Shown piece by piece: positions 1-9,114 of a DNA stretch of 64,000 nt. The first letter of the stretch is position 1, and every line of letters begins with the position of its first letter. The translations under genes and the position numbers were made by a program. Below the pieces are notes generated by a model. It was not told the DNA's origin. It saw only the letters and a list, made by a program, of their open reading frames with translations, and did not search any database. Where the stretch lies: the NCBI RefSeq assembly GCF_910578445.1, contig NZ_CAJTQC010000004.1, positions 74,543 through 138,542 of the forward strand. The letters run 5' to 3'. The DNA is from an uncultured Duncaniella sp. GTDB taxonomy: Bacteria; Bacteroidota; Bacteroidia; Bacteroidales; Muribaculaceae.

Positions 1-1040
1 AACTTCTTAACGAAGATGGTGAATTCCTCAACGACGCACAAGGCAAAGAAGTGCTCCGCATCGCAGAAGAGGAAGCATATAAGTTTGCAGAAGTCGACGA
101 CCTCGGTCACGAATACACCAACAACACATATAACCTCCGTCACATCGAGCAGGTGCTCGCTCTTGACCTCGTCGACACCGAGGCCATCCGCAAAGCGAAC
201 TTCACAGTGGCTGTCGACGCTGTCAACTCTGTTGGCGGTGTGGTCATCCCTCAGTTGCTGCGTGCACTTGGCGTGAAGAACATAATCGAACTTAACTGCG
301 AACCCAACGGCAAATTCGCACATACGCCCGAACCTATTCCTCAGAACCTCACCCAGATTTCATCGCTCATGGCCGACGGACGCGCGGATGTTGGCTTTGT
401 GGTCGATCCCGATGTTGACCGTCTTGCAATCGTGATGGAAAACGGAGAGATGTTTGTCGAGGAATACACACTTGTCTCCATCGCAGACTATGTGCTTGCC
501 CATACACCCGGATCGACAGTGTCGAACCTCAGTTCTTCACGTGCGCTCCGCGATGTCACCCACCGTCACGGATGCGAATATTCAGCTGCAGCAGTCGGCG
601 AAGTGAACGTGACTACAAAAATGAAGGAAACCGGAGCAATCATCGGTGGCGAAGGCAACGGTGGCGTAATCTATCCGGCAGCTCACTATGGTCGCGACGC
701 ACTCGTAGGTGTGGCACTCTTCCTCTCTCTGCTTGCCAAGAGCGGAAAGAAAGTCAGCGAGCTCAAAAAAACCTATCCGGCCTACGAAATCGCTAAAAAC
801 AAGATGGAGCTTACACCGGAAATCGACGTTGATGCCATCCTCGCTGCTGTCAAAGACAAATTTGCAGGCGAACAAATCACTGACATCGACGGTGTGAAGA
901 TTGATTTCGAGGATTCGTGGGTTCACCTCCGCAAATCAAACACCGAACCGATCATCCGCATCTACAGCGAAGCTGCGACAATGGCCGAAGCCGACGCTCT
1001 CGCTCAGCGAATCAAAGATATCATAGCCGAGATGATCTGA
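1..1040 (+). CDS. glmM: Phosphoglucosamine mutase / phosphohexomutase, 5' end outside window
   Basis: An alpha-D-phosphohexomutase that probably interconverts glucosamine-6-P and glucosamine-1-P for cell-wall precursors. The frame is open from base 3 and continues off the left edge, so the serine-loop N-terminus is missing. Visible are the metal loop DPDVDRLA (near base 408), the sugar-binding loop GEGNGG and the C-terminal phosphate-binding RKSNTEPIIRIY. The GEGNGG loop is the form seen in archaeal and Bacteroidetes GlmM-like enzymes rather than classical PGM. A phosphomannomutase role cannot be excluded from this fragment. A strong hairpin terminator follows 22 bases after the stop. Confidence 0.85.
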   Translation, partial: LLNEDGEFLNDAQGKEVLRIAEEEAYKFAEVDDLGHEYTNNTYNLRHIEQVLALDLVDTEAIRKANFTVAVDAVNSVGGVVIPQLLRALGVKNIIELNCEPNGKFAHTPEPIPQNLTQISSLMADGRADVGFVVDPDVDRLAIVMENGEMFVEEYTLVSIADYVLAHTPGSTVSNLSSSRALRDVTHRHGCEYSAAAVGEVNVTTKMKETGAIIGGEGNGGVIYPAAHYGRDALVGVALFLSLLAKSGKKVSELKKTYPAYEIAKNKMELTPEIDVDAILAAVKDKFAGEQITDIDGVKIDFEDSWVHLRKSNTEPIIRIYSEAATMAEADALAQRIKDIIAEMI

Positions 1041-1061
1041 GCATCTTGACTTAATGAAACC

Positions 1062-1102
1062 AAAAAGGCGTTCACTGTGAATCATACGGTGAACGCCTTT
1101 TT
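1062..1102. terminator. Bidirectional intrinsic terminator
   Basis: Perfect 14-bp arms (1062-1075 and 1089-1102, aaaaaggcgttcac and its complement) flank a 13-nt loop, with A/T runs at both outer ends. It lies between the convergent glmM and the lipoprotein gene at 1143 and can serve both strands. Confidence 0.85.
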
Positions 1103-1142
1103 ATATTTCTATCTTTTATATTTCTATACTGTAGAATCTTTA

Positions 1143-1994
1143 TCAGGACTCCTTGACCTCATAGAAATATTCACAATTCTGTTCTTTGACAGTCACGCCT
1201 TCCCATGTGCCATGTCTTACTGTCGAAACATTCAGGCCAAGTTTTGCCGAATTGAGCGAACCGGGCGTATTGTCTATTTCCATCTTTATCACAGGCGACG
1301 ACTTATCAGTTTTATTCCATTGAAGCCTTGACACTGTTGCCTCAAGAGTCGAATTAACCGATGAAGCATGAGCCGAAGCGGTTATAGTCAGGTCAAGGGT
1401 CGAAGCAGTGCCGGAAGCAGGAGTCCAATAAATCTCCGACTGCGGTACGGCAATCGTGAAATGATCGAGCGAACTGACCTGAAATGTCCTATCGAGTTCT
1501 TCACCAGTAGAAGAACGGCCCTTGACATTAATATCGAGCGTCACCATGCAGTCAAATTCAGGCATTTCAGCAAAGACAATATGCTGTATGTTGTCAGCGA
1601 TTATAATCTGGGCATCGCGACTATCCTTTTGAATCAAGTTTCCATAGAGAGCGAAGTTTACCCTGCCTTTGGTTATGTAACTATCAAGCGAGACTTTAAA
1701 CTCAAGCGTCTCCCCTGAGAAGGGCTTCTGCATGATTCCTTGACCATTGGCAATAAGATCGACAGACCTCAGCACAACTCCCTTCGACGCTGTCATTCTG
1801 ACATCCGACAGGCGGATTGTCACTTCTCCGGTAGTAGTCATCCACGAGCCGGCAGCAGGATTCGAGGTTACGTCGGATATGATTTTTACCTTAGATGTAT
1901 CAATCGGAGAGAGTTCCGGACTGTCATGGTCGTTCTTACAGCCTATGGCAAGAATGCCGGCAAGAAAAATGATTGGTAAAAGCTCTTTTTTCAT
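1143..1994 (-). CDS. Putative lipoprotein of unknown function
   Basis: A 283-residue protein with a lipoprotein signal: a short basic start, a hydrophobic stretch and the lipobox LAIGC with Cys at about residue 19, followed by the acidic KNDHD. This predicts an envelope lipoprotein, probably surface exposed in this phylum. The mature part alternates short beta-strand-like segments and is Ser/Thr rich. I recognise no family and saw no catalytic motif. It is a single-gene unit that converges on glmM, with a geneless stretch upstream. Confidence 0.7.
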   Translation of the reverse strand: MKKELLPIIFLAGILAIGCKNDHDSPELSPIDTSKVKIISDVTSNPAAGSWMTTTGEVTIRLSDVRMTASKGVVLRSVDLIANGQGIMQKPFSGETLEFKVSLDSYITKGRVNFALYGNLIQKDSRDAQIIIADNIQHIVFAEMPEFDCMVTLDINVKGRSSTGEELDRTFQVSSLDHFTIAVPQSEIYWTPASGTASTLDLTITASAHASSVNSTLEATVSRLQWNKTDKSSPVIKMEIDNTPGSLNSAKLGLNVSTVRHGTWEGVTVKEQNCEYFYEVKES

Positions 1995-2574
1995 AGCAAA
2001 GTATCGATATTTGTCACCAATGACCCGTTGGAGAGAATTTTAAGTTAGCGTTTATAATATATAGAATGAAACGTGAGTCAACTATGTTACTTTTCTGTTT
2101 GAATACCGAAGGCGAATCATTTGAATGCATCTCTAACAATAGCAGCCCACACTCTATAAGCGCTAAAATCACCTTATGCCTGACCATGATTTTTTTACAA
2201 CCTCTTAATCAAACCATCATGCGAACATAACGTTTCGCGTCTATTTCAACCCGACAAAACTCTCATGTCTTGCCACAAATGTAATTAAAATATAGGACTA
2301 ATCCTAACATTCACAGCAAATCCACAGAATAAGGACAAAAAAATAATTGAAAAAATATTTATCCTCAATGAACCATCTGTCGACAGCTGCGTTATAATGA
2401 TATAGAAAAATTACTTTTTCCATTGCAAGAAATGTGATAATGATTGGTTTATTAACGAACTAAGGCTGTCGGGATGACAGCCTTTTTCGTTGTTAGGACC
2501 TCCATTCCGCGAATGGACAATCACCTACCACATATTTAATTATTATACCTATTATATTACAGGTTCTATAATCG
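1995..2574. other. 580-base stretch without a protein gene
   Basis: This AT-rich stretch separates the lipoprotein gene from the end of proA. No open frame with family-like sequence is seen on either strand. The only clear structure is a plus-strand hairpin with a T-run at 2462-2490, which has no gene ahead of it on that strand. A short perfect stem (2501-2507 with 2511-2517) lies just beyond and has no T-run. Confidence 0.6.
2462..2490 (+). terminator. Orphan intrinsic terminator
   Basis: A 9-bp stem (aaggctgtc / gacagcctt) with a 5-nt loop is followed by a T-run and ttcgttgtt on the plus strand. No plus-strand gene precedes it for over 1.4 kb, so it either ends a small untranslated RNA or is left over. 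Confidence 0.6.
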
Positions 2575-3825
2575 CTACGGGCGAGTCTGGCCGTTGCCGT
2601 TAATGAAATAGCGGTAGGTTGTGATTTCGCGAAGCCCCATCGGGCCACGAGGGCCGAGTTTTTGAGTGCTGATACCGATTTCCGCACCAAGTCCGAACTG
2701 AGCACCGTCGGTGAAACTTGTCGGAGCATTGACATAGACGCAGGCCGCGTCCACCGATTGCTGGAAACGGTCGGCAGTCTCGGAGTTATCAGTAATAATA
2801 CATTCGCTATGTCCCGACCCATAGCGTGCGATATGTTCAATAGCCTCGTCAACCGACCCTACCGTACGGATTCCCATTTTATAGTCCATCCACTCCGTCG
2901 AATAAGTCTCTGAGTCGGCATCGTGCAGAAGAGTCTCCGGATAATGACCGGACAAAGCCTCGCGCGATGCTTCATCAGCGAATATTACGACATTTTTTTC
3001 AGCCAATCGCTCACACAACAGATGCAGATCAGCCAAACGGTCATGATGGACGAGCAGAGTGTCAAGGGCATTGCACACGCTGACCCTACGAGTCTTTGCA
3101 TTGGTGATTATGTCACGCCCCATTTCAATATCTCCGTTTTTGTCAAAATAAGCGCTCACGACTCCGGCTCCTGTCTCTATGACGGGGACACGTGCATTGT
3201 CGCGCACAAAATCTATCAGCCGACGGCCACCGCGAGGGATGCAGACATCCACATAGCCCACCGCCCCAAGCATCGCAGCCGTGGCCTCGTGAGTAGAAGG
3301 CAGAAGGCACACACAATCAGTGTCAACCCCACATTCACCCAACACCCGATGTATCAGCGAGACAATAGCCTCGTTGGAGGCCGACGCATCAGAGCCACCT
3401 TTCAGGACACAGGCGTTACCACTGCGGAAACAGAGCGAAAATACATCGAATGTCACGTTGGGGCGAGCTTCATAAATCACGCCTATAACACCGAAAGGCA
3501 CTCTCACACGACGCAGGCGCAGACCGTTGGGCAAGGTTCGGTCTTCAATCACCTCGCCTACCGGCGAAGGCAATGCCGCCACATGGCGGATATCACCGGC
3601 GATTGCGTTAAGACGCTCAGGCGACAACTGCAGACGGTCATAAAGGGGATTTGACCTATCCATGCGCGAGAGGTCTTCAGCGTTTGCACGAAGGATGGCA
3701 TCATGCGATGAATCTACCGCATCGGCCAGACGCATCAGGATTTCAGCCCTGCGGGCATCAGTCAACGACATAAGCGAGCGTGAAGCTCTCTTGACATTTG
3801 ATAAAAGAAGTTTTATATCAGACAT
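2575..3825 (-). CDS. proA: Glutamate-5-semialdehyde dehydrogenase (gamma-glutamyl phosphate reductase)
   Basis: Second step of proline synthesis: NADPH-dependent reduction of gamma-glutamyl phosphate to glutamate semialdehyde in the cytoplasm. The 416 residues match the usual ProA length. The catalytic Cys251 sits in SVCNALDTLLVH, and the cofactor region RSGNACVLKGGSDA is at about residues 134-147. GPRGPMGLREITTYRY near the C-terminus is typical of the family. It is the last gene of the minus-strand order proC-proB-proA, 87 bases behind proB. No clear intrinsic terminator follows on this strand. Confidence 0.95.
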   Translation of the reverse strand: MSDIKLLLSNVKRASRSLMSLTDARRAEILMRLADAVDSSHDAILRANAEDLSRMDRSNPLYDRLQLSPERLNAIAGDIRHVAALPSPVGEVIEDRTLPNGLRLRRVRVPFGVIGVIYEARPNVTFDVFSLCFRSGNACVLKGGSDASASNEAIVSLIHRVLGECGVDTDCVCLLPSTHEATAAMLGAVGYVDVCIPRGGRRLIDFVRDNARVPVIETGAGVVSAYFDKNGDIEMGRDIITNAKTRRVSVCNALDTLLVHHDRLADLHLLCERLAEKNVVIFADEASREALSGHYPETLLHDADSETYSTEWMDYKMGIRTVGSVDEAIEHIARYGSGHSECIITDNSETADRFQQSVDAACVYVNAPTSFTDGAQFGLGAEIGISTQKLGPRGPMGLREITTYRYFINGNGQTRP

Positions 3826-3912
3826 TTCAATGAATCAAATTAAATAATACGCTTCCAGACCGTCAGCATGTAACAGGCCAAGTGACCATCACTAACGAAC
3901 GGCCAATTCAGC

Positions 3913-5040
3913 TCACTCGATAAACAGATAATCATAATGGACCACCGGACGTCCTCCACGCTTCCCGAGAAGACCGGCAACCGCAGAACTTGAAAGAGAA
4001 GCACGACCGACACCTATCACATCACCCCGGTCGGTGGTGAGCGTCACAATATCGCCCTCCTCCCATTCGCCGTCAATTGCCGTCACGCCTACCGGGAGCA
4101 GGCTGACAGCACGGTCGCTGCGGAGAGCAGAGGCAGCGTTGTCGTTCACACGGACAATGCCTTTGGCAAAACTTCCGCTATGGGCAATCCACCGCTTGAT
4201 ATTGCTCAACGGTTCGGGACGCGGCTCAAACAGAGTGTGAGAAGTAGATTCAGGTTTCATTATCACATCGACCAGCACTCCGGGACGGTCGCCACGGGCT
4301 ATGCAGACACTCACGCCCTCTTCAGAAAGCTTACGGGCAATCCCACACTTTGTCCCCATGCCACCGCGACCGAATCCGCTCTTGGTCGACACGACATTGG
4401 AACTGACATCCTCACCCGGTCTCACAACCGGAATCAGACTTGAATCCGGATCAGATGGATTTCCATCATATATCCCATCGACATTCGAGAGAATCACGAG
4501 CATATCAGCATCCATCATGGCGGCAATAAGCCCGGAAAGTTCGTCGTTGTCCGTAAACATCAGCTCTGTCAGACTCGCCGTGTCGTTTTCGTTGACAATC
4601 GGAATCACACCGTTTTCGAGCATTGTCTGCATGCACGCGCGCTGATTGAGATAGGAAGTGCGCGATGAGAAATTTTCTTTCTGTGTCAGCACCTGACCTA
4701 CCACATAGCCATATTCGGCGAAGAGCGAATTATACAGATTGATAAGGCGTATCTGGCCTATGGATGAAAAAAGCTGCCGTTGTGCTACCGCATCAAGCTG
4801 ACGCGAAGGCTTCAGCGCTCCACGCCCACAGGCAACAGCACCGCTCGACACGAGTATCACCTCATGGCCAAGCGACCGCAGAGCTGCAATCTGGTCGACA
4901 AGAGCCGACATATTTGTGACATTCGGCTTTCCGTCGGGCCGGGTCAGCACATTGCTGCCGACCTTGACAACTATGCGCAGACTGCCTGCGACTGATGGCT
5001 TGGTATCTTTTTCGTCATTCATAACTGTCAATAATATCAT
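3913..5040 (-). CDS. proB: Glutamate 5-kinase with PUA domain
   Basis: First committed step of proline synthesis: ATP-dependent phosphorylation of glutamate, normally feedback-inhibited by proline. The N-terminal amino-acid-kinase domain shows VVKVGSNVL, SSGAVACG and the IVNENDTAS substrate loop. A PUA domain fills roughly residues 280-375. The start at 5040 lies 4 bases after the proC stop; an in-frame Met seven codons in (5022, MNDEKD) is an equally good start. It is co-transcribed between proC and proA. Confidence 0.95.
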   Translation of the reverse strand: MILLTVMNDEKDTKPSVAGSLRIVVKVGSNVLTRPDGKPNVTNMSALVDQIAALRSLGHEVILVSSGAVACGRGALKPSRQLDAVAQRQLFSSIGQIRLINLYNSLFAEYGYVVGQVLTQKENFSSRTSYLNQRACMQTMLENGVIPIVNENDTASLTELMFTDNDELSGLIAAMMDADMLVILSNVDGIYDGNPSDPDSSLIPVVRPGEDVSSNVVSTKSGFGRGGMGTKCGIARKLSEEGVSVCIARGDRPGVLVDVIMKPESTSHTLFEPRPEPLSNIKRWIAHSGSFAKGIVRVNDNAASALRSDRAVSLLPVGVTAIDGEWEEGDIVTLTTDRGDVIGVGRASLSSSAVAGLLGKRGGRPVVHYDYLFIE

Positions 5041-5044
5041 AAAA

Positions 5045-5830
5045 TTATTTTACAGATGCTTTCAGTCCACGTATCACAGCAGATGAAAAACCGGCATGCT
5101 CCATTTCGTTAAGACCTCGTATGGTGATGCCGCCGGGAGTTGTGACCTTGTCGATCTCACGTTCGGGGTGTGCGCCTTCGACCGAAAGCAAAGCGGCTGC
5201 GCCACGAATGGTCTGCACCACCATCCGCTGAGCCGCATCGGCCTTGAATCCAAGCTCGACCCCACCCTCGACAGCCGCGCGGACATAGCGCATTGCGTAA
5301 GCTATGCCACACGAAGCAAGAGCCGTGGCGGCAGGAAGATGAGCCTCATCGATAACCATTGTCTCACCAAGGCAATCAAACACCCCGACCACTTCAGAGG
5401 TAAGATTGTCGGTGGAGTTTACCGGCACAATAAAAGTCATCGACTGTGCTACGGAAACGGCCGTATTAGGCATCGCAATCAAAAGACGTGCTTCTCCTGA
5501 ATCGGACCGAGACAGCCATCCGGCCATCTGAGCCCCCGTCAGACCGGCTGCAATCACAACGACACTCTGACGTTCATAATCGAGAGACTCCTTGATTTCG
5601 GTCAGTACCTTTTCGACGACCCACGGCTTGACCGCAACAATGACAATATCTGCTTCCCTACATGCCTCGACATTGTCGGAGGTCACATAAGCGCCTGATT
5701 GCGAAAGGACTTCAAGAGGGGCTGATGATGGATTCGATACTGAAACACTGTATTTATCCTTGCCATACTTGAGCAAGCCAGAAGCGACAGCACCACCCAT
5801 CGCACCTGCTCCGATAATAGATATTTTCAT
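5045..5830 (-). CDS. proC: Pyrroline-5-carboxylate reductase
   Basis: Last step of proline synthesis: NAD(P)H reduction of pyrroline-5-carboxylate. The N-terminal Rossmann motif IIGAGAMGGA fits the chosen start at 5830 (262 residues, the normal length). The C-terminal helical region has TTPGGITIRGLNEME, a family signature that contacts substrate. The frame stays open to 5950, but the extra 40 codons run through a -7 promoter element and the terminator of the next gene upstream, so they are not coding. First gene of the proCBA operon. Confidence 0.95.
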   Translation of the reverse strand: MKISIIGAGAMGGAVASGLLKYGKDKYSVSVSNPSSAPLEVLSQSGAYVTSDNVEACREADIVIVAVKPWVVEKVLTEIKESLDYERQSVVVIAAGLTGAQMAGWLSRSDSGEARLLIAMPNTAVSVAQSMTFIVPVNSTDNLTSEVVGVFDCLGETMVIDEAHLPAATALASCGIAYAMRYVRAAVEGGVELGFKADAAQRMVVQTIRGAAALLSVEGAHPEREIDKVTTPGGITIRGLNEMEHAGFSSAVIRGLKASVK

Positions 5831-5856
5831 ATTCTTCTGAACATTTGCATTTGACA

Positions 5857-5864
5857 CAAAGTTA
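5857..5864 (-). promoter_or_regulatory. -7 element for proCBA
   Basis: Reads TAACTTTG on the minus strand, matching the Bacteroidetes -7 consensus TAnnTTTG, 27 bases upstream of the proC start at 5830. No good TTTG -33 box is seen at the normal spacing. Confidence 0.55.
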
Positions 5865-5899
5865 GCGATATTTACGTGAATATCCATTGAGAATAATGC

Positions 5900-5947
5900 A
5901 AAAAAATAAAACCGGCCGATTAGCGAGAATGCTAACCGGCTGGTTTT
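5900..5947 (-). terminator. Intrinsic terminator of the beta-helix protein gene
   Basis: Arms of 17 bases (5908-5924 and 5931-5947) pair with two mismatches or wobbles around a 6-nt loop. On the minus strand the stem is followed by a T-rich run (ttttattttttg). It ends the gene at 5981 and insulates proC. Confidence 0.8.
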
Positions 5948-5980
5948 CATTATTAAATATCTATTTTTTCAGGATTCAAA

Positions 5981-7138
5981 TCATTTGATGATGACTTTGC
6001 GCACCTCAGTGCCCTGACGGCGAATGAAAAGACCGTTGGAGGGATTGTCAACACGCACGCCCTGAAGGTTGAAATATTCAACAGGAAGGTCGGAATTGTC
6101 AGTTCCAATGTTTTCAATTGCCGACTGACTGCCATCGTAAGGCACAAGCCAACGTGGAGCACCGGTCTGATACTGAGCCTGCTGTGTCGACGCACCGATA
6201 GTGAAATTGCCAGCAGCCGCATCGGCAAATTCGGGATTTGAGGTCAAAATAGTTTCGCTCTTATCATAGCCAGCCTCACTTGCCGAAAGGTCCTCGCCAT
6301 CGTTAAAATAAGTATTGTAGGCAAATTCCATCGGGTTGCTGCCATTGAAACGCCCTCCGGCCATACGGCGGATAATGTCCTTGCCACAGTCAAACCATAT
6401 ATTTTTCTGAACGTCGAACTTGGAATACTTCATACCGGCAATTCCGTTATAGTTGCCCCACTGCCCGTCAGCCTTAAGGAGATTATAGAAAGTATTGTCG
6501 AGATATGTCATTGACTGAAAATCAGCCTCCTTATCAAAACCATAGCGGTCAAGACGGGCGTTGTTATTGTAGCGGATAAAATATTTTGCCACATCACCGT
6601 TTCCACAGATGGTCGAATTTCTGACTGCAAAGTCCTTCGCGCCACCGGCCTTAAAAGAAATGAGGGCTTCATTCTCGACAGCGGTCGTAGAGAGTGACAT
6701 GGTGGTATTATCAAAGGAGAGGTCTACGACGCAATACTTGACATTATTGTCGTAGAAAATCGAATTCTTCAGATTATTGACTGTAAGGTTGCTGACCGCC
6801 ACACTGTCGACACGATAAAAATCACTCAAAAGTTCCACCGAAGGAGTAGCGCTCATGAGAATAAAAGGAGCTTCAAGAGCCGAAGCGTCAATAGTAGCAC
6901 CGTTTCCGTTGATTATCAGACCGGCAGCAGGCTCAATGGAAGCACTAATTGTATAAGAGGCTTCCGGAGCAAGATTCACGGTAATCCGGCCTACAGTCTC
7001 ATGAGCGGCCTTGGCCTCTGAGACGGCAGCAGCTATATCAGAGCCGGCAGCAGGCGAGACAACAATATCGTTGGCAGCGGAAAGGCTTCCGAAAGTAAGG
7101 AAAAATGCAGTGGACAGGAGTAGATGTTGATGTTTCAT
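5981..7138 (-). CDS. Secreted right-handed beta-helix-like protein (DUF4957/DUF5123 type)
   Basis: A 385-residue exported protein. The signal peptide is MKHQHLLLSTAFFLTFGSLSAA, cut near residue 22. The middle has the repeating Asn- and Ile-rich short strands of pectate-lyase-like helices (for example VSNLTVNNLKNSIFYDNN and VRNSTICGNGD). Related Bacteroidetes proteins carry DUF4957 and DUF5123 and are linked to polysaccharide handling; no catalytic residues can be named here. The last about 35 residues (EYFNLQGVRV... to KVIIK) form the C-terminal tail common on secreted Bacteroidales proteins and resemble a type IX sorting tail. It stands alone, with a terminator behind it. Confidence 0.65.
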   Translation of the reverse strand: MKHQHLLLSTAFFLTFGSLSAANDIVVSPAAGSDIAAAVSEAKAAHETVGRITVNLAPEASYTISASIEPAAGLIINGNGATIDASALEAPFILMSATPSVELLSDFYRVDSVAVSNLTVNNLKNSIFYDNNVKYCVVDLSFDNTTMSLSTTAVENEALISFKAGGAKDFAVRNSTICGNGDVAKYFIRYNNNARLDRYGFDKEADFQSMTYLDNTFYNLLKADGQWGNYNGIAGMKYSKFDVQKNIWFDCGKDIIRRMAGGRFNGSNPMEFAYNTYFNDGEDLSASEAGYDKSETILTSNPEFADAAAGNFTIGASTQQAQYQTGAPRWLVPYDGSQSAIENIGTDNSDLPVEYFNLQGVRVDNPSNGLFIRRQGTEVRKVIIK

Positions 7139-7445
7139 GTAATTGATGGGATTAGTTAAGTTAAATTCATCGTATGATAGCGGGGAAATGATATGACATT
7201 AAAGCACCCGTTTCATAACAAAAGACAAAGATATGCAAAAATCGTGAAAGCAGAGCGGCTTTCATATGTAAATTTAACCGATGACCACAGAGTCATTGAA
7301 CACATCAGAGTATCAGCGACAAACGAAGCGGCAGACTGCGAAAAAGTTGGAAGCGGTCTCAAAATTAGATGAAATATCCCTATATGATTTTCTTCAAATG
7401 TGAAAAAAATGATTAACTTTGCACGCAATAAATTCTAATCGTTAT
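7139..7445. other. Divergent intergenic region between the beta-helix gene and guaB
   Basis: About 300 bases with no convincing coding frame. It holds a minus-strand -7 element TATCTTTG (7226-7233) suited to the beta-helix gene and a plus-strand TAACTTTG (7414-7421) suited to guaB. I saw no purine riboswitch-like fold and no strong hairpin. Confidence 0.5.
7414..7421 (+). promoter_or_regulatory. -7 element of guaB
   Basis: TAACTTTG matches TAnnTTTG and ends 24 bases before the ATG at 7446. This makes transcription start just before the GTT ATATG context and excludes the longer frame that opens at 7419. Confidence 0.55.
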
Positions 7446-8924
7446 ATGTCATTTATTGCTGATCGAGTAAAAATGGACGGACTCACATTTGATGATGTCC
7501 TCCTTATTCCGGCTTATTCGGAAGTTCTTCCCCGTGAAGTCAACCTTAGCACCAAATTTTCCCGCAACATCACGCTCAACGTACCCCTTGTCTCAGCCGC
7601 TATGGACACTGTGACCGAGGCAGCGTTGGCTATTGCAATCGCCCGCGAAGGCGGTATCGGCGTAATCCATAAAAACATGCCGATTGCAGAGCAGGCCCGT
7701 CAGGTACATGCGGTTAAACGTGCTGAAAACGGCATGATCTATGACCCTGTAACCATCAAGCGCGGAAGCACCGTTGCCGATGCCCTCAACATGATGAAGG
7801 AATATCATATCGGTGGTATCCCCGTTGTCGATGAAGACCGCAAGCTCGTCGGCATCGTTACAAACCGCGACCTCCGTTTCGAACAGAATCCAATGCGCCT
7901 CATCGACGATGTGATGACCACAGAAAACCTCATTGTCACCAATCAGTCGACAAACCTTGACGAAGCCGCACAGATTCTTCAGCAGCATAAGATTGAAAAG
8001 CTCCCGGTTGTGGACAACGACAACCGCCTTGTCGGACTCGTAACCTATAAAGATATAACCAAGGCCAAGGACAAACCATATGCCTGCAAGGATAAGCTCG
8101 GCCGTCTGCGCGTGGCAGCCGGTGTCGGCGTCACAGGCGACTCGATGGATCGCGTTGACGCACTTGTCGAAGCCGGAGTCGACGCTATTGTCATCGACAC
8201 AGCCCACGGTCATTCAAGAGGTGTGATCGGAGTCCTCAAAGCCATCAAAGAAAAATATCCCCACATTGATGTCGTGGTCGGAAACATAGCCACCGGCGAA
8301 GCTGCCAAGTTCCTTGTTGAGAACGGAGCTGACGGCGTAAAGGTCGGCATCGGTCCGGGTTCAATCTGCACCACCCGTGTCATTGCAGGCGTAGGTGTGC
8401 CCCAGCTCAGCGCCGTATATGACGTTGCAAAGGCCCTCAAAGGCACAGGCGTTCCCCTCATCGCCGACGGTGGCATCCGTTATTCAGGCGACATCGTCAA
8501 GGCTCTCGCAGCCGGTGCATACTCAGTGATGCTCGGCGGAATGCTCGCAGGTGTCGAAGAGTCTCCCGGCGACACTATCATCTACAACGGACGTAAATAC
8601 AAATCATATCGTGGCATGGGCTCTCTCGAGGCAATGGAAAAAGGCTCCAAGGACCGCTATTTCCAAGCCAACGAGACAGATGCGAAAAAACTTGTGCCGG
8701 AAGGCATTGCAGCCCGCGTCCCCTACAAAGGTCTGCTCTACGAGGTTGTCTACCAGATGCTCGGCGGTCTCCGCGCAGGCATGGGATATTGCGGCGCTCC
8801 TGACATCGAACACCTCCACGAAGCCAAGTTCACCCGCATCACAAATGCAGGCGTGGCTGAAAGCCATCCCCACGATGTGGCAATCACATCAGAAGCACCG
8901 AACTACAGCGCTTCTGCACGATAA
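7446..8924 (+). CDS. guaB: Inosine-5'-monophosphate dehydrogenase
   Basis: NAD-dependent oxidation of IMP to XMP, the rate-limiting step of GMP synthesis. The 492 residues form a TIM barrel interrupted by two CBS domains (about 95-205, with HIGGIPVVDEDRKLVGIVTNRD and a second copy IEKLPVVD). The catalytic loop GIGPGSICTTRV places the nucleophile at Cys308, and the flap has the usual GMGSLEAM and EGIAARVPYKG. The ATG at 7446 gives the conserved MSFIADRV start; an upstream GTG-type frame opening at 7419 overlaps the promoter. Single-gene unit with its own terminator. Confidence 0.97.
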   Translation: MSFIADRVKMDGLTFDDVLLIPAYSEVLPREVNLSTKFSRNITLNVPLVSAAMDTVTEAALAIAIAREGGIGVIHKNMPIAEQARQVHAVKRAENGMIYDPVTIKRGSTVADALNMMKEYHIGGIPVVDEDRKLVGIVTNRDLRFEQNPMRLIDDVMTTENLIVTNQSTNLDEAAQILQQHKIEKLPVVDNDNRLVGLVTYKDITKAKDKPYACKDKLGRLRVAAGVGVTGDSMDRVDALVEAGVDAIVIDTAHGHSRGVIGVLKAIKEKYPHIDVVVGNIATGEAAKFLVENGADGVKVGIGPGSICTTRVIAGVGVPQLSAVYDVAKALKGTGVPLIADGGIRYSGDIVKALAAGAYSVMLGGMLAGVEESPGDTIIYNGRKYKSYRGMGSLEAMEKGSKDRYFQANETDAKKLVPEGIAARVPYKGLLYEVVYQMLGGLRAGMGYCGAPDIEHLHEAKFTRITNAGVAESHPHDVAITSEAPNYSASAR

Positions 8925-8957
8925 GCCACAGACTCAAATCGTCTTGAAATAATACCT

Positions 8958-9003
8958 GAGATGACAGACACGGCTGTGCCGTTGCCTGTCATCTCTGTTT
9001 TTT
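8958..9003 (+). terminator. Intrinsic terminator of guaB
   Basis: Perfect 10-bp outer stem (gagatgacag / ctgtcatctc, 8958-8967 and 8986-8995), with inner pairing acggc/gccgt, followed by tgtttttt. Confidence 0.85.
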
Positions 9004-9114
9004 ACCTACCGACAAGTTCAAGTCACACCAAAGGGGGCAATAAAGAGCAATCATCCACGTTAGATATATGTAACTATCCTTAAAACCAATCACGGTCATA
9101 CGTCACATATTCCC

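Noticed and set aside
2923..3654. 243-codon open frame on the plus strand
   Set aside because: Antisense to proA; shadow of a conserved gene.
5831..5950. 40-codon N-terminal extension of proC
   Set aside because: Covers a -7 promoter box and the terminator of the neighbouring gene; ProC normally starts directly at the Rossmann motif.
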